From the NCBI GenBank assembly GCA_031549115.1, contig JAVBQJ010000173.1, forward strand, positions 1 through 13,074: a stretch of 13,074 nt of DNA, read 5' to 3'. This document shows positions 5,457 through 12,998 of this stretch, in pieces. How positions within the stretch are numbered: the stretch's first letter is position 1; the number at the start of each line of letters is the position of its first letter. A model generated the notes under the pieces. The model saw nothing but the letters and a program-made list of their open reading frames with translations, was not told the DNA's origin and searched no databases. The position numbers and the translations under genes are program-made. This stretch comes from JAVBQJ01 sp031549115 (GTDB lineage: Bacteria; Verrucomicrobiota; Lentisphaeria; Victivallales; Victivallaceae).

Positions 5457-7590
5457 ATTCGCGGCGCAATACGCTCAGGAAACTGCGGATCATATCGGCG
5501 CCGAGACTGGAGCTGCGCCGGTAGGTGATCACGCCGGTGCGCCCGACCGGGAGCCCGGCCTGGTCGTTTTCGGAAACTTCGACTTCGACCTGATAACAGC
5601 TTTCGTTGGGGATGAACAAGCCGTTTTCATCGGTCGTGCCGATGATCGGGCCGCCGAAGATATTCAACAGCGGCGATGCGCTCAACCGTGCTCCCGCGGT
5701 ATGAACTCCGGTGACCTTGCCGTGAACGGCGGCCAGCCGGTCCGGCAGCAGGATTTCGACCTCTTCGCCCGCTTCCAGACGCAATGCGTCGTTCTCATTG
5801 AGGAATCCGACCACCTTGACCCGGCCGGGGGTAAATACTTCGCCGATGATATCGCCGCGGTTCAGCCACTTGCCCGTGACCAGCTTCCAGTCGTAGCGGG
5901 TGAATACGCCGTCGATCGGACTGGTGTAGCACAACAATTCCCGCTTATGCTGCAACTCCCCCAGATTGGCCAGAACGTTGCGGCGGGTCTGCTTGAGCAC
6001 ATCGAGGCGGCTGACCGCTTCGTGGGATTCCTGCGCCTGGTCGATTTCCAACGCATTCAGCTCCGCTGCCAGTTCGGCCTCCTCCAGCCCCCAGTCCAGC
6101 AGCGGATTGCGCTGGGTGAAAACGACACTGCCGGCACGCAGACGCTGGTTGTCCGCCACCGGCAGCGTGTCCAGGAAGCCGCCCTCGGCCGCATATACCA
6201 TCACCCCGGAAAGCGGTTTGATTTCGGCGGGCCCGCTGACGCTCCACGGCAGCGGCACGGCGAAAAGTGCAATCAACAGCGCAATCCCCGCCAGCGCCGG
6301 CGCTGAACGGGAAATCCGGATGCGGCTGCGCTGCGCCCAAAGGTTTTTCACCTCCATCGACAGCGGTTTGAAAATCAACAAGTATACTTCGAGCACCAGC
6401 AGCACGATACCGATCTGCGGGCCGAACTGGTAATATACCAGCAGGATGATCGAGGTATAAAGGAAAATCCGGTATATGCATGCGCCGACGGCGTAAAAGG
6501 GCAGGAAACCGCGTTTGAAGCCGGTGATTTCCTCTTTGTGCAGCGGCGCCAGCCCGAACAGATGCTTCTGCCAGATCGACCGGAACAAGTCCGAGCTGCG
6601 CCGTTGCAGGTTGTCGACCCCCAGCAGGTCCATCAATATATAATAGCCGTCATAGCGGATGAACGGGTTGCCGTTGATGAACACGGTGTTGATGATGCTG
6701 ACCGCAAAGATGTAGTACGCGACTTCACGGGTCATGCCGGGACGGCTGAAACTCCACACCAGCGCCGCCAGTCCCCCGGTGATGATTTCGCTCATGATCC
6801 CGGCGGCATCGATCATAAGCCGCGACCAGCGATTCGATATCCGCCACGCGTCAGTCAAATCGGAGTAGAAACGCGGGAAAAAGAAGACTACCGCGATGCC
6901 CATCTTGCGCACCCGGCAGCCGAACGCTTTGGCGGTATAAGCGTGGGCGAATTCGTGAACCACCTTGATCAATACCACCGCCAGGCCGTAACGCACCAGG
7001 CCGGCGAACGAGATCGAATTGACGAAAGCGTCGGCCAGCCGGTTGTAATTGACGATCACCGAAATGAAGCCGCAGATCACCAGCGCCCAGATCAACATCA
7101 TCGTCCAGCGGTTGAACAGGCGCCGGACAAAGGCGGAGGTCGCGTCGAGGAAACGGTCCGGCGCCCACAACGGCACCCGGAAAAAGAGGTAACTCGACAA
7201 CACCCGCTGCCAGAACATCCCGGCCTTTAACTGCTGCTGTTTGCCGACCCGCGCCGCGGTCGCGCCATAGGCCGGACGCAGCAGGTTGCTCTGCTCCAGA
7301 AACGCCAGCACCTTGTTGACTTCGGCCTCCGAGGCGTTGACGCCGGCGGCATGCAGTTTTTCCATGAACTCCGTGACCGAGAGATTGGTCGACAGCAGGC
7401 GGATGATTTCATAATGGCGGCCGGAAATGCGGAAGTAATTGCCGCCGGTGGGGTCGAAAATCACCCACGACGGCCGCCCGTCCAGCCCGGTCTCGCCGCG
7501 CAGCAGCTCCAGATCGGTACGCAAGGTACCGGTGAAACGCTGGGGTTGCGCCACGGCGTCTGCCTGCTCCTGAATCGGTTCCATCTTCAT
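5446..7590 (-). CDS. RRE/PqqD-like, M50 zinc metalloprotease and HlyD-like adaptor fusion protein
   Basis: A 714-residue inner-membrane protein with three parts. Residues about 22-106 resemble the PqqD/RRE winged-helix fold (pattern FDPTGGNYFRISG, then a helical LLST...EFMEKL region and LAFLEQSNLLRP). Residues about 161-410 form an M50 (site-2-type) protease with HEFAH at 212-216 in a membrane helix and NPFIRYDGYY at 308-317 supplying the likely third zinc ligand D314; about six membrane segments are visible (161-182, 199-220, 262-284, 290-306, 362-389, 392-408). After a last membrane segment (430-447) comes a biotinyl-lipoyl-like/coiled-coil/beta-barrel adaptor module (about 455-690). This matches the group usually annotated as putative peptide zinc metalloprotease. 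It is the last gene of a three-gene operon, starting 4 bases after the preceding stop. The ribosome site is weak, suggesting coupling. The substrate is unknown. Confidence 0.85.
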   Translation of the reverse strand: MKMEPIQEQADAVAQPQRFTGTLRTDLELLRGETGLDGRPSWVIFDPTGGNYFRISGRHYEIIRLLSTNLSVTEFMEKLHAAGVNASEAEVNKVLAFLEQSNLLRPAYGATAARVGKQQQLKAGMFWQRVLSSYLFFRVPLWAPDRFLDATSAFVRRLFNRWTMMLIWALVICGFISVIVNYNRLADAFVNSISFAGLVRYGLAVVLIKVVHEFAHAYTAKAFGCRVRKMGIAVVFFFPRFYSDLTDAWRISNRWSRLMIDAAGIMSEIITGGLAALVWSFSRPGMTREVAYYIFAVSIINTVFINGNPFIRYDGYYILMDLLGVDNLQRRSSDLFRSIWQKHLFGLAPLHKEEITGFKRGFLPFYAVGACIYRIFLYTSIILLVYYQFGPQIGIVLLVLEVYLLIFKPLSMEVKNLWAQRSRIRISRSAPALAGIALLIALFAVPLPWSVSGPAEIKPLSGVMVYAAEGGFLDTLPVADNQRLRAGSVVFTQRNPLLDWGLEEAELAAELNALEIDQAQESHEAVSRLDVLKQTRRNVLANLGELQHKRELLCYTSPIDGVFTRYDWKLVTGKWLNRGDIIGEVFTPGRVKVVGFLNENDALRLEAGEEVEILLPDRLAAVHGKVTGVHTAGARLSASPLLNIFGGPIIGTTDENGLFIPNESCYQVEVEVSENDQAGLPVGRTGVITYRRSSSLGADMIRSFLSVLRREFNL

Positions 7591-7594
7591 CGTT

Positions 7595-9043
7595 TTACCA
7601 CTGCCTGTAACGTAAGATCAGGTTGCGGAAGAGATAATAGCCGAGCGACACGGTTTCGCCGGAGATCTTCGCAATCCCCCGCATTCCGTCCCGCAGCTCC
7701 AGCTTTTCCGTATTCGCCGGTTCCACCCGGATCATATAGCAGTACAGCTTCCGTTCGGTCAGAATCGGGCGCGGCGACACCGACACGATCTTCGCCGTAA
7801 TCGGCACTTCCGGACGCGCATGCAGATACAACGTGATCTCCACCGGCATCCCGCCGACCTCGGCGCTGCCGTCGCCGGTCAATACCGACGCGTTGCGTTC
7901 GTCCAGCGCGATCAGCGCATCCAATTGATCGGTCCGCAGCACTTCGAACAGCCGTTCTCCGGCCCGCACCGCCTTGCCCTCCAATTTGGTGGCGTCCCCG
8001 ATTTCCAGCGTGCCGTCGGCGGTCGCCCGCAGCGTCGAGCGCTCGATGAACCAGCGGTTGCGGTCCAGCTCGACGCCGGTGCGGCGGCGCTGCAGATCCA
8101 GCAGCCGCACCTGGCTGCGCTTGGCCGGATCGGTGAACGCCTGTCGCTGGGTCAAATCCAGCAAGGCGCCGGTGCGGTCGTATTCGCTCCTGGCCGCGAT
8201 CAGGTTGAAGTTGCGCTCTTCGGTATTGAATTGCAGGACCACATCGCCGGCTTTCACCGTGTCGCCGGAGCGGAAGTTGCAGTTGCCGATGATGCCGTCG
8301 AAGGGCGAATAAACCACCGCGTCCTTGGCCGGGACGATTTCGAATTCACTGGACACCTGCAACGGCACCCGGACCACGAAACAGGCGATGATAAAGACGA
8401 ACAGCGCCAGAAAAAACAGCCGCGACGGCCGGAACCAGCGTTTGCGGTCCAGTGCCGAAGCCAATGCCGTATGCCGGTGCGCGGTCAATAAATAATGCAG
8501 CGATTCGTTGTAGTGCTCGCTCAACAGCGACAGCAACGCCACCGCCGCGTTGGCGGTCTCTACTTCGCCGAGCTCCACCGCCCACAACATCAGATTGCTG
8601 CCGGGCAGCGCCTGCGGCAGCCGCAACGGCACCAGCACGATGGCGGCGGCCTGCTCGCCCACCGACACGAAAGCCTCGCGCACCGCCGCCGGCGCGTCCT
8701 GCGAATCCAGCAGCGCTTCGGTCAGGATCACCGGCTTTTCCTGCTTGGCGAAGTAACGGGCCAGTTCACGCCAGGATTGGGCGAATTCGGTGTCGTTTTT
8801 GACTTCGCTGAGTCCGGAAACCGCCAGCAGCTTCGGCTTGGAGCCGCGCAGGTCGATCAATTCGGAGCGGTTGTAAGGAAGCAGCAGGACGCTGTTGTTG
8901 ACCACCTGGGCCGACCATTCGGCCAGTGTGGTTTTCTGAAACGCTTCGTGGCCGAGGCGCAACACAGCGGACAGCGCGTTGATTTTTCCTTTGGCGGCGG
9001 CCAGCTCGCGTCCCGGATCGGCTTTCGCATTCGGAGGTGCCAT
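7595..9043 (-). CDS. Membrane-anchored HlyD-type adaptor with N-terminal GAF-like domain
   Basis: A 482-residue protein. Residues about 20-190 look like a GAF-type sensor fold on the cytosolic side (LRLGHEAFQKT..., then VLVPLRL and a long C-terminal helix); this is judged from pattern only. One membrane segment (about 209-229) follows a basic KRWFRPSR stretch. The rest is a periplasmic adaptor: a lipoyl-like half motif VVYSPFDGIIGNCNFRSGD (243-261), a helical hairpin (about 277-330) and a beta-barrel tail. HlyD/MFP proteins link inner-membrane machinery to outer-membrane channels. Its ATG shares one base with the preceding gene's stop (TAATG), and GGAGG lies at 9051-9055. No ABC or RND transporter is adjacent, so its partner is most likely the downstream M50 fusion protein. 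Confidence 0.8.
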   Translation of the reverse strand: MAPPNAKADPGRELAAAKGKINALSAVLRLGHEAFQKTTLAEWSAQVVNNSVLLLPYNRSELIDLRGSKPKLLAVSGLSEVKNDTEFAQSWRELARYFAKQEKPVILTEALLDSQDAPAAVREAFVSVGEQAAAIVLVPLRLPQALPGSNLMLWAVELGEVETANAAVALLSLLSEHYNESLHYLLTAHRHTALASALDRKRWFRPSRLFFLALFVFIIACFVVRVPLQVSSEFEIVPAKDAVVYSPFDGIIGNCNFRSGDTVKAGDVVLQFNTEERNFNLIAARSEYDRTGALLDLTQRQAFTDPAKRSQVRLLDLQRRRTGVELDRNRWFIERSTLRATADGTLEIGDATKLEGKAVRAGERLFEVLRTDQLDALIALDERNASVLTGDGSAEVGGMPVEITLYLHARPEVPITAKIVSVSPRPILTERKLYCYMIRVEPANTEKLELRDGMRGIAKISGETVSLGYYLFRNLILRYRQW

Positions 9044-9858
9044 TATTTCGCCTCCGGGACCGGAAGGGTGTTCAAATCCGTCAGCAGCCGCCCCGACATC
9101 CCCGAAATCAGCCGTCCGTCGGCATTGTCGATCAACACTTTGACCTCAAAGGTGCGGCTGGAGGCGTCGATGTCGCCGGAGATTTCGTACACTTCGCCCG
9201 GGAAACGCTGGTCGGCCAGCGCCGGGTCGTCGTCGACCGAGATCTCCAGCGGCGCCCCGATCCGGACCCGGGAGCGGGCGGAGCTGGGCAGGTGCATCGC
9301 GGCCAGGATTTTGGTGTCGTCGAGAATCTGGACGAGCACCTGGCCCGGCCGGGCGTATTCGTGCTCCTTGATCAGCCATTTGACCAGCCGTCCGTTAAAC
9401 GGCGCCCGCACTTTGCAATTTTCCAGATCACGCTCGGCCAGATCGCATTCGGCTTCCTGGTAGGCTTTGCGGGCGATGGCGGTGCCGTGGTCGAGGACGG
9501 CTTTGTCGAATTCCTGATTGCTGATCAGGGTCATGCTGTCATTGAGCAGGTCTTTGGAGCGCTGCAGATTCTTTCTGGCGTATTCGAGATCGAGCTCCGC
9601 CTGGGAATAGGTCGAGCGCGCTTTGTTCAGACGCTGCTGAAATACGCCGTCGTCGAATTCGAGCAGGACATCGCCGGTTTTGAAGGACTCGCCCTCGTGC
9701 AGCGCGACCCGGGTGACCGAACTCTCCACCGCGGCGGCGAGAATCGCCTGCTGCATCGGAAACAAAACGGTGCGGATGGTGATATCCTCCTCCGCCGCGC
9801 CCCATGCCGGAATCACCCATACCGCAACAGCTGTCACCAGCCATGCCAACCGAAACAT
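9043..9858 (-). CDS. Periplasmic adaptor (HlyD/MFP) subunit
   Basis: A 271-residue exported adaptor protein. It has a signal peptide (about 1-21, hydrophobic core LAWLVTAVAVWVIPAW), a lipoyl-like half motif (VESSVTRVALHEGESFKTGD, residues 44-63), a long coiled-coil hairpin (about 72-148), the second half motif CKVRAPFNGRLVK (148-160), and a beta-barrel ending in GMSGRLLTDL. This is the standard periplasmic adaptor order, but the protein is short for the family (often 350-400 aa) because the C-terminal membrane-proximal domain is reduced. It is the first gene of the adaptor/M50 operon, with a strong AGGAGG ribosome site at 9865-9870 and a near-consensus promoter at 9901-9929. The absence of a membrane anchor distinguishes it from the second adaptor. 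Confidence 0.85.
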   Translation of the reverse strand: MFRLAWLVTAVAVWVIPAWGAAEEDITIRTVLFPMQQAILAAAVESSVTRVALHEGESFKTGDVLLEFDDGVFQQRLNKARSTYSQAELDLEYARKNLQRSKDLLNDSMTLISNQEFDKAVLDHGTAIARKAYQEAECDLAERDLENCKVRAPFNGRLVKWLIKEHEYARPGQVLVQILDDTKILAAMHLPSSARSRVRIGAPLEISVDDDPALADQRFPGEVYEISGDIDASSRTFEVKVLIDNADGRLISGMSGRLLTDLNTLPVPEAK

Positions 9859-9900
9859 AAAGAACCTCCTGACATATTTTTCGCTGATTATCTACTTCAT

Positions 9901-9929
9901 ACAATAACACGGCCGAAAACAGATGTCAA
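9901..9929 (-). promoter_or_regulatory. Sigma70-type promoter of the adaptor/M50 operon
   Basis: On the minus strand TTGACA (9929-9924) is followed after exactly 17 bases by TATTGT (9906-9901). The -35 is perfect and the -10 matches four of six positions. Transcription would start near 9894, giving a leader of about 35 bases ending in the AGGAGG ribosome site of the first adaptor gene. Confidence 0.75.
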
Positions 9930-9936
9930 GCATTTC

Positions 9937-9989
9937 CTGCGGATTCCCGCAAAGTTTTCCCTGCGGTTTCCCGTACTCGGGGAAGCCGC
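9937..9989. promoter_or_regulatory. Direct-repeat and hairpin cluster in the divergent promoter region
   Basis: CTGCGGATTCCCG (9937-9949) and CTGCGGTTTCCCG (9961-9973) match at 12 of 13 positions and are spaced 24 bases start to start. The second copy also pairs with downstream sequence, GCGGTTTCCC with GGGGAAGCCGC, to form a 10-bp stem at 9963-9989. The first contains TGCGG/CCGCA around ATTC. The cluster lies between the two divergent promoters, just upstream of the minus-strand -35, so an operator is plausible. No regulator gene is adjacent. Confidence 0.4.
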
Positions 9990-10017
9990 GACCGGAAGCT
10001 TTTCCCCCGGAAGAGTA

Positions 10018-10047
10018 TTTGCATTTTTCGCCGACTCCGGTTATAGT
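10018..10047 (+). promoter_or_regulatory. Probable promoter of the azoR-like gene
   Basis: TTTGCA (10018-10023) and TATAGT (10042-10047) are 18 bases apart. The -10 matches five of six consensus positions and the -35 four of six. A strong AAGGAGG ribosome site (10067-10073) follows, 7 bases before the ATG. Confidence 0.6.
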
Positions 10048-10080
10048 AAGGACAGAGGAAAATTGTAAGGAGGTTCGACT

Positions 10081-10707
10081 ATGAAAAAACTGCTCTATGT
10101 GGCGGCGTCGCCGCGCGGAAACCGTTCCAACTCCCGCAAACTGGCCGAATATTTTCTCGACCGCATCCGGGAGCGCTACCCCGATATCGAAATCGAAACC
10201 ATCGACCTCAGCGACTACGGCCTGCCCGAACTCGACGAGGCCTATGTCGATGCCCGCGAAAAACTCCAGGCCGCGGAACCCCTGACCCCCGCGGAAGTGC
10301 GCCTGTGGGGATTGATCCAGGCGGAAATCATCCAATTCGAATCCGCCGATCTGTACTTGTTCAGCACCCCCACCTGGAATTTTTCGATTCCCTACAAGCT
10401 GAAGCAGTACATCGACGTCATCACCCAGCCCGGAAGCGCCTACACCGTCAAAGCCGACGGCTCCACCGAAGGCAACCTCGACGATAAACCCGTCGTGCTG
10501 CTCTTCGCCTCCGGCGAAGCCTCCCAGGTGCCCGACAAGATGGCCGTCAACAACCTGATCAGCTACTGGAAACGCTGGACCGGATTCGTCGGCCTCGAAT
10601 CCACCGAAATCGGCATCTCCGTCACCGACATGGCCGCCGATCAAAACGCCGCCCTCCAGTCCGCCCGCGAAAAAATCACCCACCTGGTCGACACCCTCGA
10701 CTTTTAA
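10081..10707 (+). CDS. azoR: FMN-dependent NADH-azoreductase / NAD(P)H quinone oxidoreductase family
   Basis: Cytosolic flavodoxin-fold reductase that transfers electrons from NAD(P)H to quinones, azo compounds or other electrophiles through FMN. The 208-residue protein shows the phosphate-binding loop SPRGNRSNS (10-18), the flavin-ring motif STPTWNFSIPYKLKQYID (95-112), and the following QPGSAYTV segment. These are the AzoR/NQO1-family landmarks, and length fits E. coli AzoR (201 aa). It has its own promoter and a strong ribosome site and appears monocistronic, with a large palindromic element starting 3 bases after its stop. Third codon positions are strongly C-rich, unlike the G/T-rich 5' half of the next gene. 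Substrate specificity cannot be read from the sequence; azoR is the closest symbol. Confidence 0.88.
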   Translation: MKKLLYVAASPRGNRSNSRKLAEYFLDRIRERYPDIEIETIDLSDYGLPELDEAYVDAREKLQAAEPLTPAEVRLWGLIQAEIIQFESADLYLFSTPTWNFSIPYKLKQYIDVITQPGSAYTVKADGSTEGNLDDKPVVLLFASGEASQVPDKMAVNNLISYWKRWTGFVGLESTEIGISVTDMAADQNAALQSAREKITHLVDTLDF

Positions 10708-10710
10708 GGT

Positions 10711-11021
10711 GGCTGGGCAATGTGTCTCGGGGAAGGGAGAAGGGCCCCCTTTTGAGGAAAGGGGCTCCCTTCTCCCTCCCCCGCACCCCCTTCCTCATCC
10801 TCCTCAAACCTTTTCAACGCAATTTTTTGCCTCGTTGGGCAAAAAATGGGCATTAATTCCCGGACGGCCGTCAAGCATACATCCCAATCTTTGAAGCTCC
10901 GATTTATGTTTTTGCGCAGCAAAAACATAAATCGTACACAAAAAGGTTTGAGGGAGGAGAGAGGGCAGCCCCTTTCCTCAAAAGGACTGCCCTCTCTCCT
11001 CCCCGTGAACGCTGCTCAGCC
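10711..11021. repeat. 311-bp MITE-like palindromic element with long inverted ends
   Basis: This fills most of the 414-base gap between azoR and ddh. The outer ends, GGCTGGGCAATGT at 10711 and its imperfect reverse complement ending at 11021, are inverted. The inverted ends continue inward for about 70 bases, including an identical 19-base block (10748-10766, reverse complement at 10967-10985). Each end also folds on itself: GGGAGAAGGG with CCCTTCTCCC on the left, and a perfect 17-bp stem (10952-10968 with 10987-11003) on the right. Inside, CCTCAAACCTTTT (10802-10814) pairs perfectly with 10941-10953. No coding sequence or transposase is present, and I see no clear target-site duplication. 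Confidence 0.8.
10901..10933. repeat. Perfect 15-bp hairpin inside the palindromic element
   Basis: GATTTATGTTTTTGC (10901-10915) is followed by a 3-base spacer and its exact reverse complement (10919-10933). A second smaller hairpin, TTTTTTGCC with GGCAAAAAA (10823-10831 with 10838-10846), lies in the other half of the core. Both are AT-rich, in contrast to the GC-rich ends of the element. Confidence 0.9.
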
Positions 11022-11047
11022 TCATCGGCTTTTTTACTGGATAAGGC

Positions 11048-11076
11048 TTGTTTTTTTGGGGATTCCGGGGTATATT
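11048..11076 (+). promoter_or_regulatory. Possible promoter of ddh
   Basis: TTGTTT (11048-11053) and TATATT (11071-11076) are 17 bases apart. The -10 matches five of six consensus positions; the -35 is weak beyond TTG. Transcription would start near 11083, which supports the ddh start at 11122 over upstream in-frame codons inside the palindromic element. Confidence 0.45.
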
Positions 11077-11121
11077 ACGGGATGGTTAATGTGGCTATAC
11101 TGGATGGGAAGGGGAAGGCCG

Positions 11122-12123
11122 ATGGGGAAGATTCGTGTTGTGATTGTGGGGCTTGGCAATATCGGGCGTGGTGTTTATCAGTCGTTGGCGGTCAATCCGG
11201 ATATGGAGTTGGCGGGGATTGTTTCGCGGACGCCGGAGCGGGTGAGGCGGGAGTTGCCGGGGGTTCCGGTGCTCGATGTCGGCGATCCGGTGCGCTGGAT
11301 GCGTGAGTTCCGGCCGGATGTGGCGATTCTCTGCGGCGGGTCAAAGAACGATCTACCGCAGCAAGGCCCGGAGATCGTGCGTCATGTTGCGACGGTGGAT
11401 AGTTTTGATAACCACAGCTGCATTCCGGAGTATCATGCGAAAATGCAACTGGCGGCGCAGGCTTCCGGGCATGTGGCGGTGATTTCAACCGGCTGGGATC
11501 CGGGGATTTTTTCGTTGGAGCGGGTGTTGGCGAATGCGTTTCTGCCGGGTTCGCGGGCGTATGGTTTTTACGGACTGGGGCCGAACGGCGGATTGAGCAT
11601 GGGGCACTCCGACGCGTTGCGGACGATTCCGGGGGTCAAAGATGCGCGTCAGTTCACGCATGCGGTTCCGGAGGCGGTCGAGCGGGCGCGGCGCGGTGAA
11701 AATCCGCAATTCGAAGCCGGCGACATGCACACCCGCGAGTGCTTCGTGGTGCTGGAGGATGGCGCCGATGCTGTTGCGGTCGAGGCCGCAATCAAATCCA
11801 TGCCCGGCTATTTCGCCCCGTACCGGACGACGGTGAATTTCGTCAGTCAACAGGAGTTGGATACCCGGTATGCGGGATTCCCGCATGACGGCTGCGTAGT
11901 CGCGGCTTCGACGACCGGGACGGCCGGGAATGCCGCGATGGTGGAATACCGCTGTGTCTGGGGCAGCAATCCGGAGGCCACCGCGAATGTGCTGGTGGCG
12001 CATGCACGGGCCGCGGCGCGTCTGGCGGCGGAGGGTAAAAACGGTGCATTCACCATCCTCGACATTCCGCCGGCTTATCTGTCGGCCTTGTCGCAGGCGG
12101 AACTGCTGAAAAAGTTCATGTAA
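11122..12123 (+). CDS. ddh: Meso-diaminopimelate D-dehydrogenase
   Basis: NADPH-dependent enzyme that reductively aminates L-2-amino-6-oxopimelate (tetrahydrodipicolinate) directly to meso-diaminopimelate, the one-step route to lysine and peptidoglycan cross-links. The 333-residue protein has the Rossmann loop IVGLGNIGRG near the N-terminus (8-17), then TVDSFDNH (91-98), STGWDPGIFS (122-131), LSMGHSDALRTIPGV (158-172) and RECFVVLEDGAD, closely tracking Corynebacterium glutamicum Ddh in order and length (320 aa). The ATG at 11122 is chosen because the fold begins there and AAGGGGAAGG precedes it. In-frame ATGs at 11089 and 11104 are possible; the open frame back to 10846 is only repeat sequence. 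Codon style changes near 11700, from G/T-ending to C-ending. The next gene follows after 24 bases and is probably co-transcribed. Confidence 0.93.
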   Translation: MGKIRVVIVGLGNIGRGVYQSLAVNPDMELAGIVSRTPERVRRELPGVPVLDVGDPVRWMREFRPDVAILCGGSKNDLPQQGPEIVRHVATVDSFDNHSCIPEYHAKMQLAAQASGHVAVISTGWDPGIFSLERVLANAFLPGSRAYGFYGLGPNGGLSMGHSDALRTIPGVKDARQFTHAVPEAVERARRGENPQFEAGDMHTRECFVVLEDGADAVAVEAAIKSMPGYFAPYRTTVNFVSQQELDTRYAGFPHDGCVVAASTTGTAGNAAMVEYRCVWGSNPEATANVLVAHARAAARLAAEGKNGAFTILDIPPAYLSALSQAELLKKFM

Positions 12124-12147
12124 GGACGGGGCGCCGGTCGCAATACC

Positions 12148-12987
12148 ATGAAATCAATTCAAATCGGTGATGCCGCGCAGTTTCAGGCCGCGCTGCAGCG
12201 CCACCCGAGTATCAGCTGTGAACAAAGCTGGGCCAACCTCTTTTTGTGGAGCGTGATTTACGATACGCAATGGGAGGAGCGCGAAGGACGGATTCTGCTT
12301 TATTGTCCGAAAGAGTCGTGCTGGCATTTTCCGCTGGGCGAGTGGCCTGCGCCGGAGCAACTGGCGCAATGGTGTCCGGGGACGATCTACGATGTCCCCC
12401 CCGATTACCCGGCACCCGCCGGAATGTGGGACGATACCGCCGATCCCGATCAGGCCGACTATATTTATTCCAACGCGCACTTGTTCGAATCCGGCGGAGA
12501 GCGTCTGCGCAAAAAACGCAATCTGGCCAAGCAGTTCGTCGCCGCCAATCCCGCATGGAGCCTGGAGGCGATCACGCCCGCCAATCTCGAACGCGCGGCG
12601 GCTCTGGCGGCGCATCTGAACGCCATCCACCCGCCGGCGGAATTTCTCGAAGAGGAAAATATCGTGTTGGCGTGCGCCTGGGAGCACTTTTTCGCCCCGG
12701 AACTGGCGCTGTCCGGCGTGATCCTTTACGCCGCTGCGGACCAACCGGCGGGATTCGCGGTCTATAGCCCATTGGGACACTCCACCGCCGATATCCATTT
12801 CGAAAAAGCCGACCACTCCATCAAAGGCGCCCCCCAACAGCTGACCCGCGAACTCGCCGGCCGCCTGATGGAGCGCTTCGAATGGATGAACCGCGAACAA
12901 GACCTGGGCGAACCCGGCCTCCGCCACGCCAAACAATCCCTCGACCCCTCCCGCCTCTGGCACCGCCGCGTATTACGCGGCAGGTGA
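12148..12987 (+). CDS. DUF2156 / LPG-synthase C-terminal-like (GNAT-fold) protein
   Basis: A 279-residue stand-alone protein resembling the C-terminal catalytic domain of lysylphosphatidylglycerol synthases (MprF) and related Fem-type aminoacyl transferases, which have two GNAT folds. Landmarks are QSWANLFLW (26-34), DYIYSNAHLFESGGERLRKKRN (104-125), a helix ending in HLNAIHPP, IHFEKADHSIKGAPQQL in the second half, and NREQDLGEPGLRHAKQSLDP near the C-terminus; these last two are hallmarks of DUF2156. There are no membrane segments, so it is not a complete MprF flippase-synthase. Stand-alone members are of unknown function. It lies 24 bases after ddh, without a good ribosome site (AAGGA at 12122-12126 is too distant), so coupling or leaderless initiation within the operon transcript is possible. 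Confidence 0.85.
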   Translation: MKSIQIGDAAQFQAALQRHPSISCEQSWANLFLWSVIYDTQWEEREGRILLYCPKESCWHFPLGEWPAPEQLAQWCPGTIYDVPPDYPAPAGMWDDTADPDQADYIYSNAHLFESGGERLRKKRNLAKQFVAANPAWSLEAITPANLERAAALAAHLNAIHPPAEFLEEENIVLACAWEHFFAPELALSGVILYAAADQPAGFAVYSPLGHSTADIHFEKADHSIKGAPQQLTRELAGRLMERFEWMNREQDLGEPGLRHAKQSLDPSRLWHRRVLRGR

Positions 12988-12998
12988 GTGATGGTGCA

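Noticed and set aside
10711..11021. A CRISPR array or tRNA in the azoR-ddh gap
   Set aside because: There are no regularly spaced direct repeats and no cloverleaf with a T-arm; the structure is an inverted-repeat element.
10846..11121. A 92-codon N-terminal extension of ddh
   Set aside because: It lies within the palindromic element, has no family similarity, and would lie upstream of the predicted promoter. Ddh proteins start at the Rossmann motif.
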